A stretch of 64,000 nt of DNA from Ponticaulis sp. (GTDB lineage: Bacteria > Pseudomonadota > Alphaproteobacteria > Caulobacterales > Hyphomonadaceae), in contig PBNO01000014.1 in the NCBI GenBank assembly GCA_002723155.1, positions 59,402 through 123,401 of the forward strand, given 5' to 3'. Shown here in pieces: positions 27,219 through 34,723 of the stretch. The notes beneath the pieces are model-generated. The model did no database searches. It was not told the origin of the DNA and worked only from the letters and a program-made list of their open reading frames with translations. The translations under genes and the position numbers were made by a program. Positions within the stretch are counted from its first letter, which is position 1, and the number at the start of each line of letters is the position of its first letter.

Positions 27219-27998
27219 ATGAGCCGCAGACTGCTTCTGATTCATGGCATCGGATGCGCTGGTAGTGTCTGGACGCCGATGCGCCGCTTTCTGGAGCGTG
27301 CAGGCTGGACCTGCGAGGCGCCAACGCTCTTCCCCGAATATCGGTTGGCTGAGAACCCACCCGATGAGCTGAACAAGCTCGGGCTGGACGATTACATCAC
27401 CGCTATGTCGGAGGAATGCCGCCGCATCCGTGAAGAAACCGGCGAAAAGCCGGTGGTGATCGGGCACTCTATGGGCGGTCTGATTGCCCAATCGCTCGTG
27501 GAAATGAACATGACCTCTGGCGGTGTGTTCCTGACGCCGGCCCAGCCCCGCGACTGCCATGCCGTAACTCCCGCCGTGGCGATCACCTTCCTGAACATTG
27601 TATTGTCGCAGAACCGCTCCACGGCGCATAAAGTCTGGAAGACAGGTTTCAAATGGGGCGTTCTGAACTGTGTGCCACGCGCCCGTCACGATGAAATCTA
27701 CGCAACCGCGCTTTATGATTCAGGCAAAGTATATGGAAATCTGGCGGATGGAATTGTTATCCGCGAAGAACGCTTTCAGGTGCCAACGCTGACGATAGCC
27801 GCCAGTAAGGACAGGGCAACGCCAGCTAAAGCGGTCCGGAAAATGAAGGACAAATACGCCAGGGCACCGGTGCCGGGTGATTTCCGCGAGTACGAAAACC
27901 ACGCGCACTGGATTTTGGATGAGCCAGGATCAGAGCAGGTTGCAGCTGATATTCTGGACTGGCTCGAGCTGAAAGTCGGATTGCCGGCAAATGCCTGA
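27219..27998 (+). CDS. Alpha/beta hydrolase
   Basis: 259 aa. Oxyanion region LLLIHGIGCAGSVW, nucleophile elbow VIGHSMGGLIAQ and late catalytic His in YENHAHWILDEPG show a complete alpha/beta-hydrolase triad (an acidic residue near ASKDRATP). No signal peptide, so it is cytoplasmic. Substrate not predictable. It sits inside the flagellar region but nothing in it indicates a flagellar role. Its ribosome-binding site lies within the terminator stem of flaF. Confidence 0.82.
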   Translation: MSRRLLLIHGIGCAGSVWTPMRRFLERAGWTCEAPTLFPEYRLAENPPDELNKLGLDDYITAMSEECRRIREETGEKPVVIGHSMGGLIAQSLVEMNMTSGGVFLTPAQPRDCHAVTPAVAITFLNIVLSQNRSTAHKVWKTGFKWGVLNCVPRARHDEIYATALYDSGKVYGNLADGIVIREERFQVPTLTIAASKDRATPAKAVRKMKDKYARAPVPGDFREYENHAHWILDEPGSEQVAADILDWLELKVGLPANA

Positions 27999-28469
27999 CT
28001 AGTCGTCGCTGCCTGACGCTGGCGCTGCTTGCAGGGTTCCTAGACGGTTCTCAATCGGATTGCCGGCGTCAACCCAGGCTGTCAGGCCTTCATGCGCGTG
28101 CACATTGGTGTAGCCAATTCCGCGTAGAATTTTTGTAACGGCAGCTGCGCGTGTTCCGTGCGAGCAGGTGACAATAATTTCCTGATCAGCGTCTGGCGCG
28201 AGCGCGCCAATCCGAAACTCGACGACACCGCGCGGGGTGGACTGCGCACCTGAGATGTGTCCGGCTTCATACTCTTCTTCCGTGCGCACATCGATCAGAA
28301 CAATGTCTTCATTTGCGGCAATGCGACTCATGAGTTCATCGTTTGAAATATGATCGACGCCAGCGCGCATGCGCTCGCGGATCTCGTCCGCTGTCATGAG
28401 GTCAGCGGCGTATGCCGGGCCAGCAAACGTGGCGAGCAGTGATACTGAAACAAGAGCCTGACGGATCAT
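27999..28469 (-). CDS. Periplasmic rhodanese-like protein
   Basis: 156 aa from ATG 28469, which has an ideal GGAGGA before it. A signal peptide (LVSVSLLATFAGPAYAADL) precedes one rhodanese domain with IVLIDVRTEEEYEAGHISGA and active-site loop TCSHGTRAA containing the catalytic Cys. It probably handles sulfane sulfur or redox chemistry in the periplasm. It is convergent with the hydrolase; its upstream side faces the first flagellin promoter. Confidence 0.85.
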   Translation of the reverse strand: MIRQALVSVSLLATFAGPAYAADLMTADEIRERMRAGVDHISNDELMSRIAANEDIVLIDVRTEEEYEAGHISGAQSTPRGVVEFRIGALAPDADQEIIVTCSHGTRAAAVTKILRGIGYTNVHAHEGLTAWVDAGNPIENRLGTLQAAPASGSDD

Positions 28470-28560
28470 CGCGGTTCCTCCAATTATGTTTGTCGGGAAG
28501 CTATCATGGCTTTGGCCATTTTCCATAGCAGATCGCAGGTTTGTGATGGGTGAGGAGCGA

Positions 28561-28577
28561 CCCGGCAAAGACTGCAC
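28561..28577 (+). promoter_or_regulatory. FlbD/ftr-type enhancer of flagellin 1
   Basis: CCCGGCAAAGACTGCAC carries an intact left half (CGGCA) and a weaker right half (TGCAC) with a 5-base spacer. Its centre (28570) lies 123 bp before the sigma-54 GG, the same distance as the better copies upstream of flagellins 2-4. Confidence 0.5.
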
Positions 28578-28691
28578 TACAGGGCTGAACAGGCTCGGAA
28601 ATCCCTGCCTATCCGCGGGCGACTTGTGTGGATATTTATAGAAAATTCAATGAAATAGGGGCTTTCGCAGTTAAGTTTCCATTTACCAAAA

Positions 28692-28708
28692 CGGCACGCC
28701 ATTTGCGC
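28692..28708 (+). promoter_or_regulatory. Sigma-54 promoter of flagellin 1
   Basis: CGGCACGCCATTTGCGC has GG and GC 10 bases apart, matching TGGCAC-N5-TTGCW. It lies 76 bp before the start codon. Confidence 0.75.
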
Positions 28709-28783
28709 ACGCGTATGCAGGACAAAATGTCCAGCTGACTAAAATGGTCAGAACAATACCTGCCAGAATGGAAGGAAACTAAA

Positions 28784-29614
28784 ATGGCTGCCCTTTCTGT
28801 AAATACCAATTATGGGGCGATGGTCGCCCTGCAACAACTGAACAGCACCAACATGGCTCTCAGCGGGACCCAAGAACGTATCAATACCGGGCTAAAGGTT
28901 GCATCGGCTAAGGACAATGGCGCGATTTACGCCATTGCTCAGGGCATGCGTGCAGACCTTTCCGGCTTTGGCGTTGTTCTTGACAGTCTCGACCGCACCG
29001 GGTCGACGGTGGATGTCGCAATCGCGGCCGGAAGTGCAATTTCCGACCTTCTCATCGATATGAAAGAGAAAGCGCTTGCTGCATCTGACGAAACACTGAC
29101 TACGGCGCAACGAGCTGCCTTCAGCGAAGATTTCAAGGCGCTGCGTGATCAGATCGATACCATTGTCAGCAATGCTGAATTCAATGGCGTGAACCTGATC
29201 AACGGATCGACTGCAGAAATCACGGCATTTGCCGATGCTGATGGCAATTCTGTCATCACGGTGCAAGATGAAAACCTTTCTCTGGGTGGTGGCGTAGTGA
29301 CGATCGCTGCGACGGCATCGCTCGACACAGCTACCAATGCTTCAGCTCTGGTCTCTACGATTGAAACATCGCTGACTAACCTGAACCAGGCGCTCGCGCG
29401 TCTGGGCACGTCTTCGAAGGCGCTCACGATTCACTCTGAATTCGTGACAAAGCTGCGTGATTCCCTCGAGAAGGGTGTCGGCCAACTGGTCGATGCGGAC
29501 ATGGCAAAAGAGAGTGCCAAACTTCAGGCTCTGCAAACAAAGCAGCAGCTTGGCGTGCAGGCACTGTCGATCGCGAACCAGGCTCCGCAGATCATCAACA
29601 GTCTGTTCCAGTAA
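28784..29614 (+). CDS. Flagellin 1
   Basis: Filament subunit of 276 aa with the conserved N-terminal D0/D1 helices (VNTNYGAMVALQQLN, RINTGLKVASAKDNGA) and C-terminal helix (SAKLQALQTKQQLGVQALSI). The variable middle domain is short, as usual in Caulobacter-type flagellins. Its end, PQIINSLFQ, differs from flagellins 2-4, which end ALSFFR. GGAAGGAA precedes the ATG. First of five paralogs in tandem; probably a target of the FlmG-like glycosyltransferase. Confidence 0.95.
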   Translation: MAALSVNTNYGAMVALQQLNSTNMALSGTQERINTGLKVASAKDNGAIYAIAQGMRADLSGFGVVLDSLDRTGSTVDVAIAAGSAISDLLIDMKEKALAASDETLTTAQRAAFSEDFKALRDQIDTIVSNAEFNGVNLINGSTAEITAFADADGNSVITVQDENLSLGGGVVTIAATASLDTATNASALVSTIETSLTNLNQALARLGTSSKALTIHSEFVTKLRDSLEKGVGQLVDADMAKESAKLQALQTKQQLGVQALSIANQAPQIINSLFQ

Positions 29615-29717
29615 GACCTTCAGTCGTAAATGGGGGAGGGATGTATTCCTTCCCCCTGCTACGAACACCGTAAGTTGGAAACAATGCGTAAGAACACGCA
29701 CACAGAAGCACAGGCGG

Positions 29718-29749
29718 CCGTCGGCGGAGAGATCCCCGGCGGTTTTTTC
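29718..29749 (+). terminator. Terminator of flagellin 1
   Basis: CCGTCGG (29718-29724) pairs with CCGGCGG (29736-29742) through one G-U pair and is followed by TTTTTT. An earlier GGGGGAGGG / CCTTCCCCC stem at 29632-29656 lacks a T run. Confidence 0.65.
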
Positions 29750-29753
29750 ATGG

Positions 29754-29776
29754 CCCGGCAGGCAGTAATTGCCGGG
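29754..29776 (+). promoter_or_regulatory. FlbD/ftr-type enhancer of flagellin 2
   Basis: The core GGCAGTAATTGCC (29761-29773) lies within a larger CCCGGCA...TGCCGGG inverted repeat. Its centre is 123 bp before the sigma-54 GG of flagellin 2. Confidence 0.65.
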
Positions 29777-29874
29777 GGAGGAAAGTTTTGCCTGGTCGAA
29801 ACTGCCTCGCGGGAAAATTGCATCCTTTTTCGTAACATTTTCATCCGTAATTACGGGGGCTGACGCTTCATCCC

Positions 29875-29905
29875 TTAACCATTCTGTTTGGCATCGCGCT
29901 TGCTT
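29875..29905 (+). promoter_or_regulatory. Sigma-54 promoter of flagellin 2 with adjoining TTAACCAT box
   Basis: TGGCATCGCGCTTGCT (29889-29904) fits TGGCAY-N5-TTGCT. TTAACCAT, a CtrA half-site, sits at 29875-29882, seven bases before the GG. The start codon is 75 bp further on. Confidence 0.78.
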
Positions 29906-29978
29906 TTACTAGTCCGCAGGCAAAACGCCTGAGCGAGCAAAATGCACGCGTTACATAACCAGAATGGAGATCGCTAAA

Positions 29979-30803
29979 ATGGCGAGCGTAAATACGAACT
30001 ATGGCGCTATGGTTGCGCTGCAGCAGCTGAACTCTACAAACTCTCAGCTCGAAATGACTCAGACCCGTATTAATACGGGCATGAAAGTCTCCTCCGCAAA
30101 AGACAATGGTGCTGTTTATGCGATCGCTCAGGGCATGCGCGCTGACGTTGCTGGCTATGGCGTTGTCACAGACTCACTAGATCGTTCAAGCTCTACAGTC
30201 GACGTTGCTATCGCAGCTGGCGAAGCGATCGGTGATCTCCTCATCGATATGAAAGAGAAAGCGCTTGGTGCAGCTGACTCTTCCCTGACTTCAAACCAGC
30301 GTGCTGCCTTCAACGAAGACTTTAAAGCGCTTCGTGACCAGATCGCGACTGTTGTCTCTAACGCTGAATTCAACGGCGTGAACCTGATCAACAACTCTAC
30401 TGCTAACATTGAGGCGTTCGCGTCTGCTGACGGTACATCCGTCATCACAGTTCTCGACGAAAACCTGTCTCTGTCCGGCTCTATCGTGACGCTGACATCT
30501 ACTGCTGTCATCGATACAGTCACGAAAGCGTCTACAGCAGTTTCTACAATCGAGACATCGCTGACAAACCTGAACCAGGCGCTTGCTCGTCTCGGTACAG
30601 CATCTAAAGCGCTCGGCATTCACTCGGACTTCGTTACGAAGCTTTCTGACGTAACCGAGAAAGGTATCGGCAACCTCGTCGATGCGGATCTCGCAAAAGA
30701 ATCTGCGAAACTGCAAGCCCTGCAAACCAAGCAACAGCTCGGCGTTCAGGCGCTCTCTATCGCCAACCAGGCGAGCGGTATCGCTCTGTCCTTCTTCCGT
30801 TAA
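29979..30803 (+). CDS. Flagellin 2
   Basis: 274 aa from ATG 29979. An earlier in-frame ATG at 29964 is rejected because its own GGAG is the ribosome-binding site for the later codon and because the protein then begins MASVNTNYGAMVALQQLN like its paralogs. Standard flagellin N- and C-terminal helices; ends SGIALSFFR. A 43-base stretch spanning the leader and first codons is identical to that of flagellin 3, a sign of recent duplication or gene conversion. Codon use is strongly biased (TCT, ACA), fitting very high expression. Confidence 0.95.
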   Translation: MASVNTNYGAMVALQQLNSTNSQLEMTQTRINTGMKVSSAKDNGAVYAIAQGMRADVAGYGVVTDSLDRSSSTVDVAIAAGEAIGDLLIDMKEKALGAADSSLTSNQRAAFNEDFKALRDQIATVVSNAEFNGVNLINNSTANIEAFASADGTSVITVLDENLSLSGSIVTLTSTAVIDTVTKASTAVSTIETSLTNLNQALARLGTASKALGIHSDFVTKLSDVTEKGIGNLVDADLAKESAKLQALQTKQQLGVQALSIANQASGIALSFFR

Positions 30804-30864
30804 GAAGCGACGGCCTCTCAGAGGCGAAACAGTTAAGATATTGAAGGTGGCAGCCTTCATTCCT

Positions 30865-30898
30865 GCCGGGTCCCTCAGGGGCCCGGCTTTTTCTTTTT
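30865..30898 (+). terminator. Terminator of flagellin 2
   Basis: GCCGGGTCCCTCAGGGGCCC followed by GGC folds into a GC-rich stem (30865-30887) and is followed by TTTTTCTTTTT. Confidence 0.9.
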
Positions 30899-30967
30899 CG
30901 TGATCCGTGCGACCAATTTATAAATTTCTGAATAAAATCAATACTTTGTAAAGGGTGGTAAATTGTG

Positions 30968-30984
30968 CCCGGCAATTATTGCCG
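30968..30984 (+). promoter_or_regulatory. FlbD/ftr-type enhancer of flagellin 3
   Basis: CCCGGCAATTATTGCCG is a near-perfect inverted repeat (CGGCA-N5-TGCCG) centred 119 bp before the sigma-54 GG. It is the best copy in the window and close to the ftr element bound by FlbD in Caulobacter. Confidence 0.72.
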
Positions 30985-31094
30985 ATAGGCAGAAAAAGCG
31001 GGAGGTCGGAGAAAATTTAATAAAGCTTCCGTGCCGCGTTAACATTTTTGCCCCTGAAAACCGGCCAAAACTCTTTTTCTGTTAAGCAGGAAAC

Positions 31095-31110
31095 TGGCCC
31101 GTCATTTGCG
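31095..31110 (+). promoter_or_regulatory. Sigma-54 promoter of flagellin 3
   Basis: TGGCCCGTCATTTGCG has GG-N10-GC at exact spacing; the start codon is 74 bp downstream. Confidence 0.78.
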
Positions 31111-31183
31111 AAGCCATTCTGCGGACAAAAGGTCCGTTCAGGCAAAAGGCCTGAGTTACATAACCAGAATGGAGATCGCTAAA

Positions 31184-32008
31184 ATGGCGAGCGTAAACAC
31201 TAACTATGGCGCAATGGTTGCGCTGCAACAGCTGAACCAAACCAACTCAGCTCTCGAGACAACTCAGACCCGCATCAACACGGGCATGAAAGTCGCTTCC
31301 GCAAAAGACAACGGTGCTATCTATGCGATCGCTCAGGGCATGCGCGCTGACGTTGCTGGCTACGGCGTTGTTAAAGAGTCTATCGACCGCACAAGCTCTA
31401 CAGTTGACGTTGCTATCGCTGCTGGCGAAGCAATCGGTGATCTCCTCATCGACATGAAAGAGAAAGCACTTGGTGCTGCTGACTCTTCTCTGACGTCTTC
31501 CCAGCGCTCTGCGTTCAACGAAGACTTCAAAGCGCTTCGTGACCAGGTTGCGACAGTTATCTCTAACGCTGAATTCAACGGCGTGAACCTGATCAACAAC
31601 ACAACAGCTTCTGTAGAGGCATTCGCATCTGCTGACGGCGGTTCTGTGATCACAGTTCTCGACGAGAACCTGTCTCTGGGCGGTTCAATCGTTACTCTGG
31701 CTGCAACTGCGTCTCTGAACACAGTGACTAACGCTTCCGCAGCTGTTGGCACTATTGAGACATCTCTCACAAACCTCAATCAGGCTCTGGCCCGTCTTGG
31801 CACGGCGTCTAAAGCGCTTGGTATTCACTCTGATTTTGTCACGAAACTTTCTGACGTGACTGAGAAAGGTATCGGCAACCTCGTCGATGCGGATCTCGCA
31901 AAAGAATCTGCAAAACTGCAGGCTCTGCAAACCAAGCAGCAGCTCGGCGTTCAGGCTCTGTCCATTGCCAACCAGGCAAGCGGCATTGCCCTGTCCTTCT
32001 TCCGATAA
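31184..32008 (+). CDS. Flagellin 3
   Basis: 274 aa from ATG 31184 (MASVNTNYGAMVALQQLN); the longer frame from 31106 only adds leader sequence that contains the ribosome-binding site. Very close to flagellin 2 throughout, differing mainly in the central variable part. Ends SGIALSFFR. Same enhancer and sigma-54 promoter architecture, same 5' leader and its own terminator, so each copy is an independent transcription unit. Confidence 0.95.
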   Translation: MASVNTNYGAMVALQQLNQTNSALETTQTRINTGMKVASAKDNGAIYAIAQGMRADVAGYGVVKESIDRTSSTVDVAIAAGEAIGDLLIDMKEKALGAADSSLTSSQRSAFNEDFKALRDQVATVISNAEFNGVNLINNTTASVEAFASADGGSVITVLDENLSLGGSIVTLAATASLNTVTNASAAVGTIETSLTNLNQALARLGTASKALGIHSDFVTKLSDVTEKGIGNLVDADLAKESAKLQALQTKQQLGVQALSIANQASGIALSFFR

Positions 32009-32058
32009 GGGAAGACCAAAAAAACGAAGACATAAAAGGCGTAAGACCTTTCGTGACT

Positions 32059-32084
32059 GCCGGGCCCTTGTGGCCCGGCTTTTT
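32059..32084 (+). terminator. Terminator of flagellin 3
   Basis: GCCGGGCC-CTTGT-GGCCCGGC (32059-32079) followed by TTTTTCG. Confidence 0.9.
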
Positions 32085-32170
32085 CGTTTCTGGCGCACTC
32101 TCGTGATGTGATTGCGCGACCGAAATCTATAAAATTTCAATAAAAACAGTGAAAGGGTAGGCAAATTTAA

Positions 32171-32188
32171 CCCGGCAATTTATGCCGG
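32171..32188 (+). promoter_or_regulatory. FlbD/ftr-type enhancer of flagellin 4
   Basis: CCCGGCAATTTATGCCGG is an inverted repeat (CCGGCA-N5-TGCCGG) centred 122 bp before the sigma-54 GG of flagellin 4. Confidence 0.7.
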
Positions 32189-32287
32189 TGGGCAGGTTTG
32201 GTCACCACCTTCATATTTCGCTAACCATACCGGAAATTTTGTTAACCATAGGCGTGCAGCAGCCGCCGAGAATCCTGAAAATCACGC

Positions 32288-32317
32288 TTAACCATAAGTC
32301 TGGCCCAGCTTTTGCCT
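32288..32317 (+). promoter_or_regulatory. Sigma-54 promoter of flagellin 4 with adjoining TTAACCAT box
   Basis: TGGCCCAGCTTTTGCC (32301-32316) has GG-N10-GC. TTAACCAT (32288-32295) lies just before it, as for flagellin 2, and a second TTAACCAT is at 32242-32249. Confidence 0.78.
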
Positions 32318-32402
32318 AGTCATATGCGGGAAGAATCCCAGTGAGCAAAAAGCTCTGAACATGCCTGCCTGCAGGCATTGAAGACCAGAAAGGACCACCA
32401 AA

Positions 32403-33227
32403 ATGGTGAGCGTGAATACAAACTATGGCGCAATGGTTGCGCTGCAACAGCTGAACAACACAAACTCGGCTCTCGAAACATCTCAGTCCCGCATCAACAC
32501 GGGTATGAAAGTTGCGTCTGCTAAAGACAACGGCGCTATCTTCGCGATTGCTCAAGGCATGCGCGCTGACGTTGCCGGTTTCGGTGTTGTTAAAGAATCC
32601 ATCGACCGCACAAGCTCTACTGTCGACGTTGCTATTGCTGCTGGTGAAGCAGTTGGTGACCTTCTCATCGACATGAAAGAAAAAGCACTTGGTGCTGCTG
32701 ACGGATCTCTCACAACATCTCAGCGTGCAGCATTTAACGAAGACTTCAAAGCGCTTCGTGACCAGATCGGCACAATTGTCAGCAACGCTGAATTCAACGG
32801 CGTGAACCTCATCAACAACTCTACAACCGGCGTGGAAGCGCTGGCTGATGCAGATGGTGGTTCTACTATCACTGTTGTGGACGAAAACCTGTCTCTCGGC
32901 GGCTCAATCGTGACGCTCGCAGCGACAGCATCTCTTGACACTGTGACAAACGCTTCTGCAGCGGTTGGCACAATCGAAACCTCGCTCGACAACCTGAACC
33001 AGGCGCTCGCTCGTCTCGGTACAGCGTCTAAAGCGCTCGGCATCCACGGCGACTTCGTTCAGAAGCTGTCTGACGTGACCGAGAAAGGTATCGGCAACCT
33101 GGTCGATGCGGACCTCGCAAAAGAATCTGCGAAACTTCAGGCTCTGCAAACCAAGCAACAGCTTGGTGTTCAGGCTCTGTCTATCGCGAACTCTTCTGCA
33201 GGTATTGCATTGTCCTTCTTCCGATAG
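32403..33227 (+). CDS. Flagellin 4
   Basis: 274 aa (MVSVNTNYGAMVALQQLN). Same family and length as flagellins 2 and 3 but slightly more diverged in the centre (STTGVEALADADGGSTITVV) and near the end (ANSSAGIALSFFR). AAAGGA precedes the ATG. The flaG gene follows after 72 bp containing a stable hairpin without a T run, so some read-through into flaG is likely. Confidence 0.95.
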   Translation: MVSVNTNYGAMVALQQLNNTNSALETSQSRINTGMKVASAKDNGAIFAIAQGMRADVAGFGVVKESIDRTSSTVDVAIAAGEAVGDLLIDMKEKALGAADGSLTTSQRAAFNEDFKALRDQIGTIVSNAEFNGVNLINNSTTGVEALADADGGSTITVVDENLSLGGSIVTLAATASLDTVTNASAAVGTIETSLDNLNQALARLGTASKALGIHGDFVQKLSDVTEKGIGNLVDADLAKESAKLQALQTKQQLGVQALSIANSSAGIALSFFR

Positions 33228-33240
33228 AGGCAAGGGTATC

Positions 33241-33268
33241 GGGGCCGGTGATTTTGGTCATCGGCTCC
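33241..33268 (+). other. Stable RNA hairpin between flagellin 4 and flaG
   Basis: GGGGCCGGTGA (33241-33251) can pair over 11 bp, with two G-U pairs, with TCATCGGCTCC (33258-33268). No T run follows, so this is more likely an mRNA-processing or stability element than an intrinsic terminator. Confidence 0.5.
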
Positions 33269-33299
33269 GGTCCTTCCTTATACGGTTAGGAGACAAACT

Positions 33300-33677
33300 A
33301 TGTCAGGAGATCTCAAACTTACTCCGGTATCTGGTGCACTGGCTTCCGATATCAGACAGGAACGGTTCGCGTTCCGTGAAGCTTCCGGTCAGGAAGAACA
33401 GTCTGCAGTTTCAGACATCTCGAAAAACGAAGATGCCGAAGCGACTGACCCTGCCGAGCAAAGACGCCAGCTTCTGAAAGAGGCGCTGGAAGAAACTCAG
33501 AATGTGCCAAACGGCCGGCTCGTCATCGAGCGGGATGAAGACACGGGCAAATATGTCCAGAAGGTTCTTGATCCGAAGTCCGGCGAGGTTCTTAAACAGT
33601 GGCCAGAAGAGCAGTTTCTCGAGCTCGCCAAGTCTATGGGCGAAGCTTACGGACTGATTGTTGACCGTCAGGTCTGA
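33300..33677 (+). CDS. flaG: FlaG-family flagellar protein
   Basis: 125 aa. The C-terminal half (PNGRLVIERDEDTGKYVQKV then LDPKSGEVLKQWPEEQFLEL) matches the FlaG family pattern of a two-stranded beta unit followed by a helix, whose members affect filament length. The N-terminal half is acidic and probably disordered. AGGAGAC precedes the ATG. It is downstream of flagellin 4 and upstream of the divergent fifth flagellin copy, consistent with co-expression with flagellins. Confidence 0.82.
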   Translation: MSGDLKLTPVSGALASDIRQERFAFREASGQEEQSAVSDISKNEDAEATDPAEQRRQLLKEALEETQNVPNGRLVIERDEDTGKYVQKVLDPKSGEVLKQWPEEQFLELAKSMGEAYGLIVDRQV

Positions 33678-33728
33678 AGCCGGTCCAACGAATATCTGAG
33701 AAACTTTTTTCTCTTTGCCAACGTTTAT

Positions 33729-33736
33729 TTAACCAT
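33729..33736 (+). promoter_or_regulatory. TTAACCAT half-site upstream of flagellin 5
   Basis: An exact TTAACCAT lies 58 bp before the flagellin 5 start. No GG-N10-GC sigma-54 core and no CGGCA-N5-TGCCG enhancer can be found nearby, so this copy may have another promoter type or be read from flaG. Confidence 0.4.
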
Positions 33737-33794
33737 CGCGAGCGAAACCTTTACTCCGAGGCAGGAAATTTAGCTTCCCTGCGGGAGAGAACTT

Positions 33795-34628
33795 ATGGTT
33801 TCTAGTGTACATACAAATTCAGCTGCAATGAGCGCATTGCAGGTTCTGAACAAAACCAATAGTGATCTTGAGCAGACCCAAAACCGGGTCGCGAGCGGGT
33901 ATAAAGTCGGCGGCGCCAGAGACGACTCAGCGGTTTTTGCGGTTGCGCAAGGCATGCGGGGCGACATCGGAGCACTAGCCGCGGTTCGAACCAGTCTGGA
34001 TCGCGCCAACTCGATTGTTGACGTCGCGATTGCCGGTAGTGAATCCATCTCTGACTTGTTGATTGAGCTGCGATCGAAAGCCCTTGCAGCGTCCGATACA
34101 TCGATTAACGGCGCGGCGCGTTCCGCATATGATGAGGATTTCAAATCGCTCATCAGCCAGATCAGCACGATCATCAGCAATTCCGAATTTGACGGTGCGA
34201 ACCTTCTCGATGGCTCGCAGACGAACGGTATCGGCTTCATCGCTGACATCGACTCGACTGATCAGATCACTCTGGATACTGAAAATCTGTCACTTGGCGG
34301 ATCAATTATCACCTTCGCGGCTACGGCGAGCCTCGGCACAGCAACGCTGGCGTCCGGTCTTGTCAGCACGATTGATACAAGCCTGAACAATGTGAACGCA
34401 GCGCTGTCCCGCCTCGGCGCGACGGCCAACCGCGTTGATACGCATGTCAGCTTCGTATCCAAACTTAGTGATAGTCTTGAGCAAGGCGTGGGTAACCTCG
34501 TCGATGCTGACCTCTCCAAAGAGAGTGCGCGACTGCAGGCCTTGCAGGTTAAACAACAGCTCGGCGTTCAGGCGCTGTCTATCGCGAACCAGAATTCTCA
34601 GACGATCCTTTCCCTCTTCCAGGGATAG
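33795..34628 (+). CDS. Flagellin 5 (divergent paralog)
   Basis: 277 aa with flagellin terminal helices (SSVHTNSAAMSALQVLNKTN and SARLQALQVKQQLGVQALSI) but clearly less similar to the other four: the opening is VHTNSAAM instead of VNTNYGAM, and the variable part and end (SQTILSLFQG) differ. Codon use is less biased than in flagellins 2-4. GGGAGAG precedes the ATG. In Caulobacter the more divergent flagellins occupy special positions near the hook; a similar role is possible here but not shown. Confidence 0.93.
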   Translation: MVSSVHTNSAAMSALQVLNKTNSDLEQTQNRVASGYKVGGARDDSAVFAVAQGMRGDIGALAAVRTSLDRANSIVDVAIAGSESISDLLIELRSKALAASDTSINGAARSAYDEDFKSLISQISTIISNSEFDGANLLDGSQTNGIGFIADIDSTDQITLDTENLSLGGSIITFAATASLGTATLASGLVSTIDTSLNNVNAALSRLGATANRVDTHVSFVSKLSDSLEQGVGNLVDADLSKESARLQALQVKQQLGVQALSIANQNSQTILSLFQG

Positions 34629-34684
34629 GGCATCTGACATCTTTTCAGCGATTATGGATCTGGTCTTCCCTAGTCGCTTTACTT

Positions 34685-34720
34685 GGGTCCGGAGTAATTC
34701 TCCGGACCCATTTTTCTTTT
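34685..34720. terminator. Terminator after flagellin 5
   Basis: GGGTCCGGAG-TAATT-CTCCGGACCC (34685-34709) followed by ATTTTTCTTTT; it separates flagellin 5 from the convergent antiporter gene. Confidence 0.93.
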
Positions 34721-34723
34721 GAA

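Noticed and set aside
29684-29863. Short frame between flagellins 1 and 2
   Set aside because: It overlaps a terminator and an enhancer-type repeat, and the predicted peptide has no coherent character.
33680-33794. Sigma-54 promoter for flagellin 5
   Set aside because: The nearest GG and GC are 11 bases apart and lack the TGGCAC/TTGC context.
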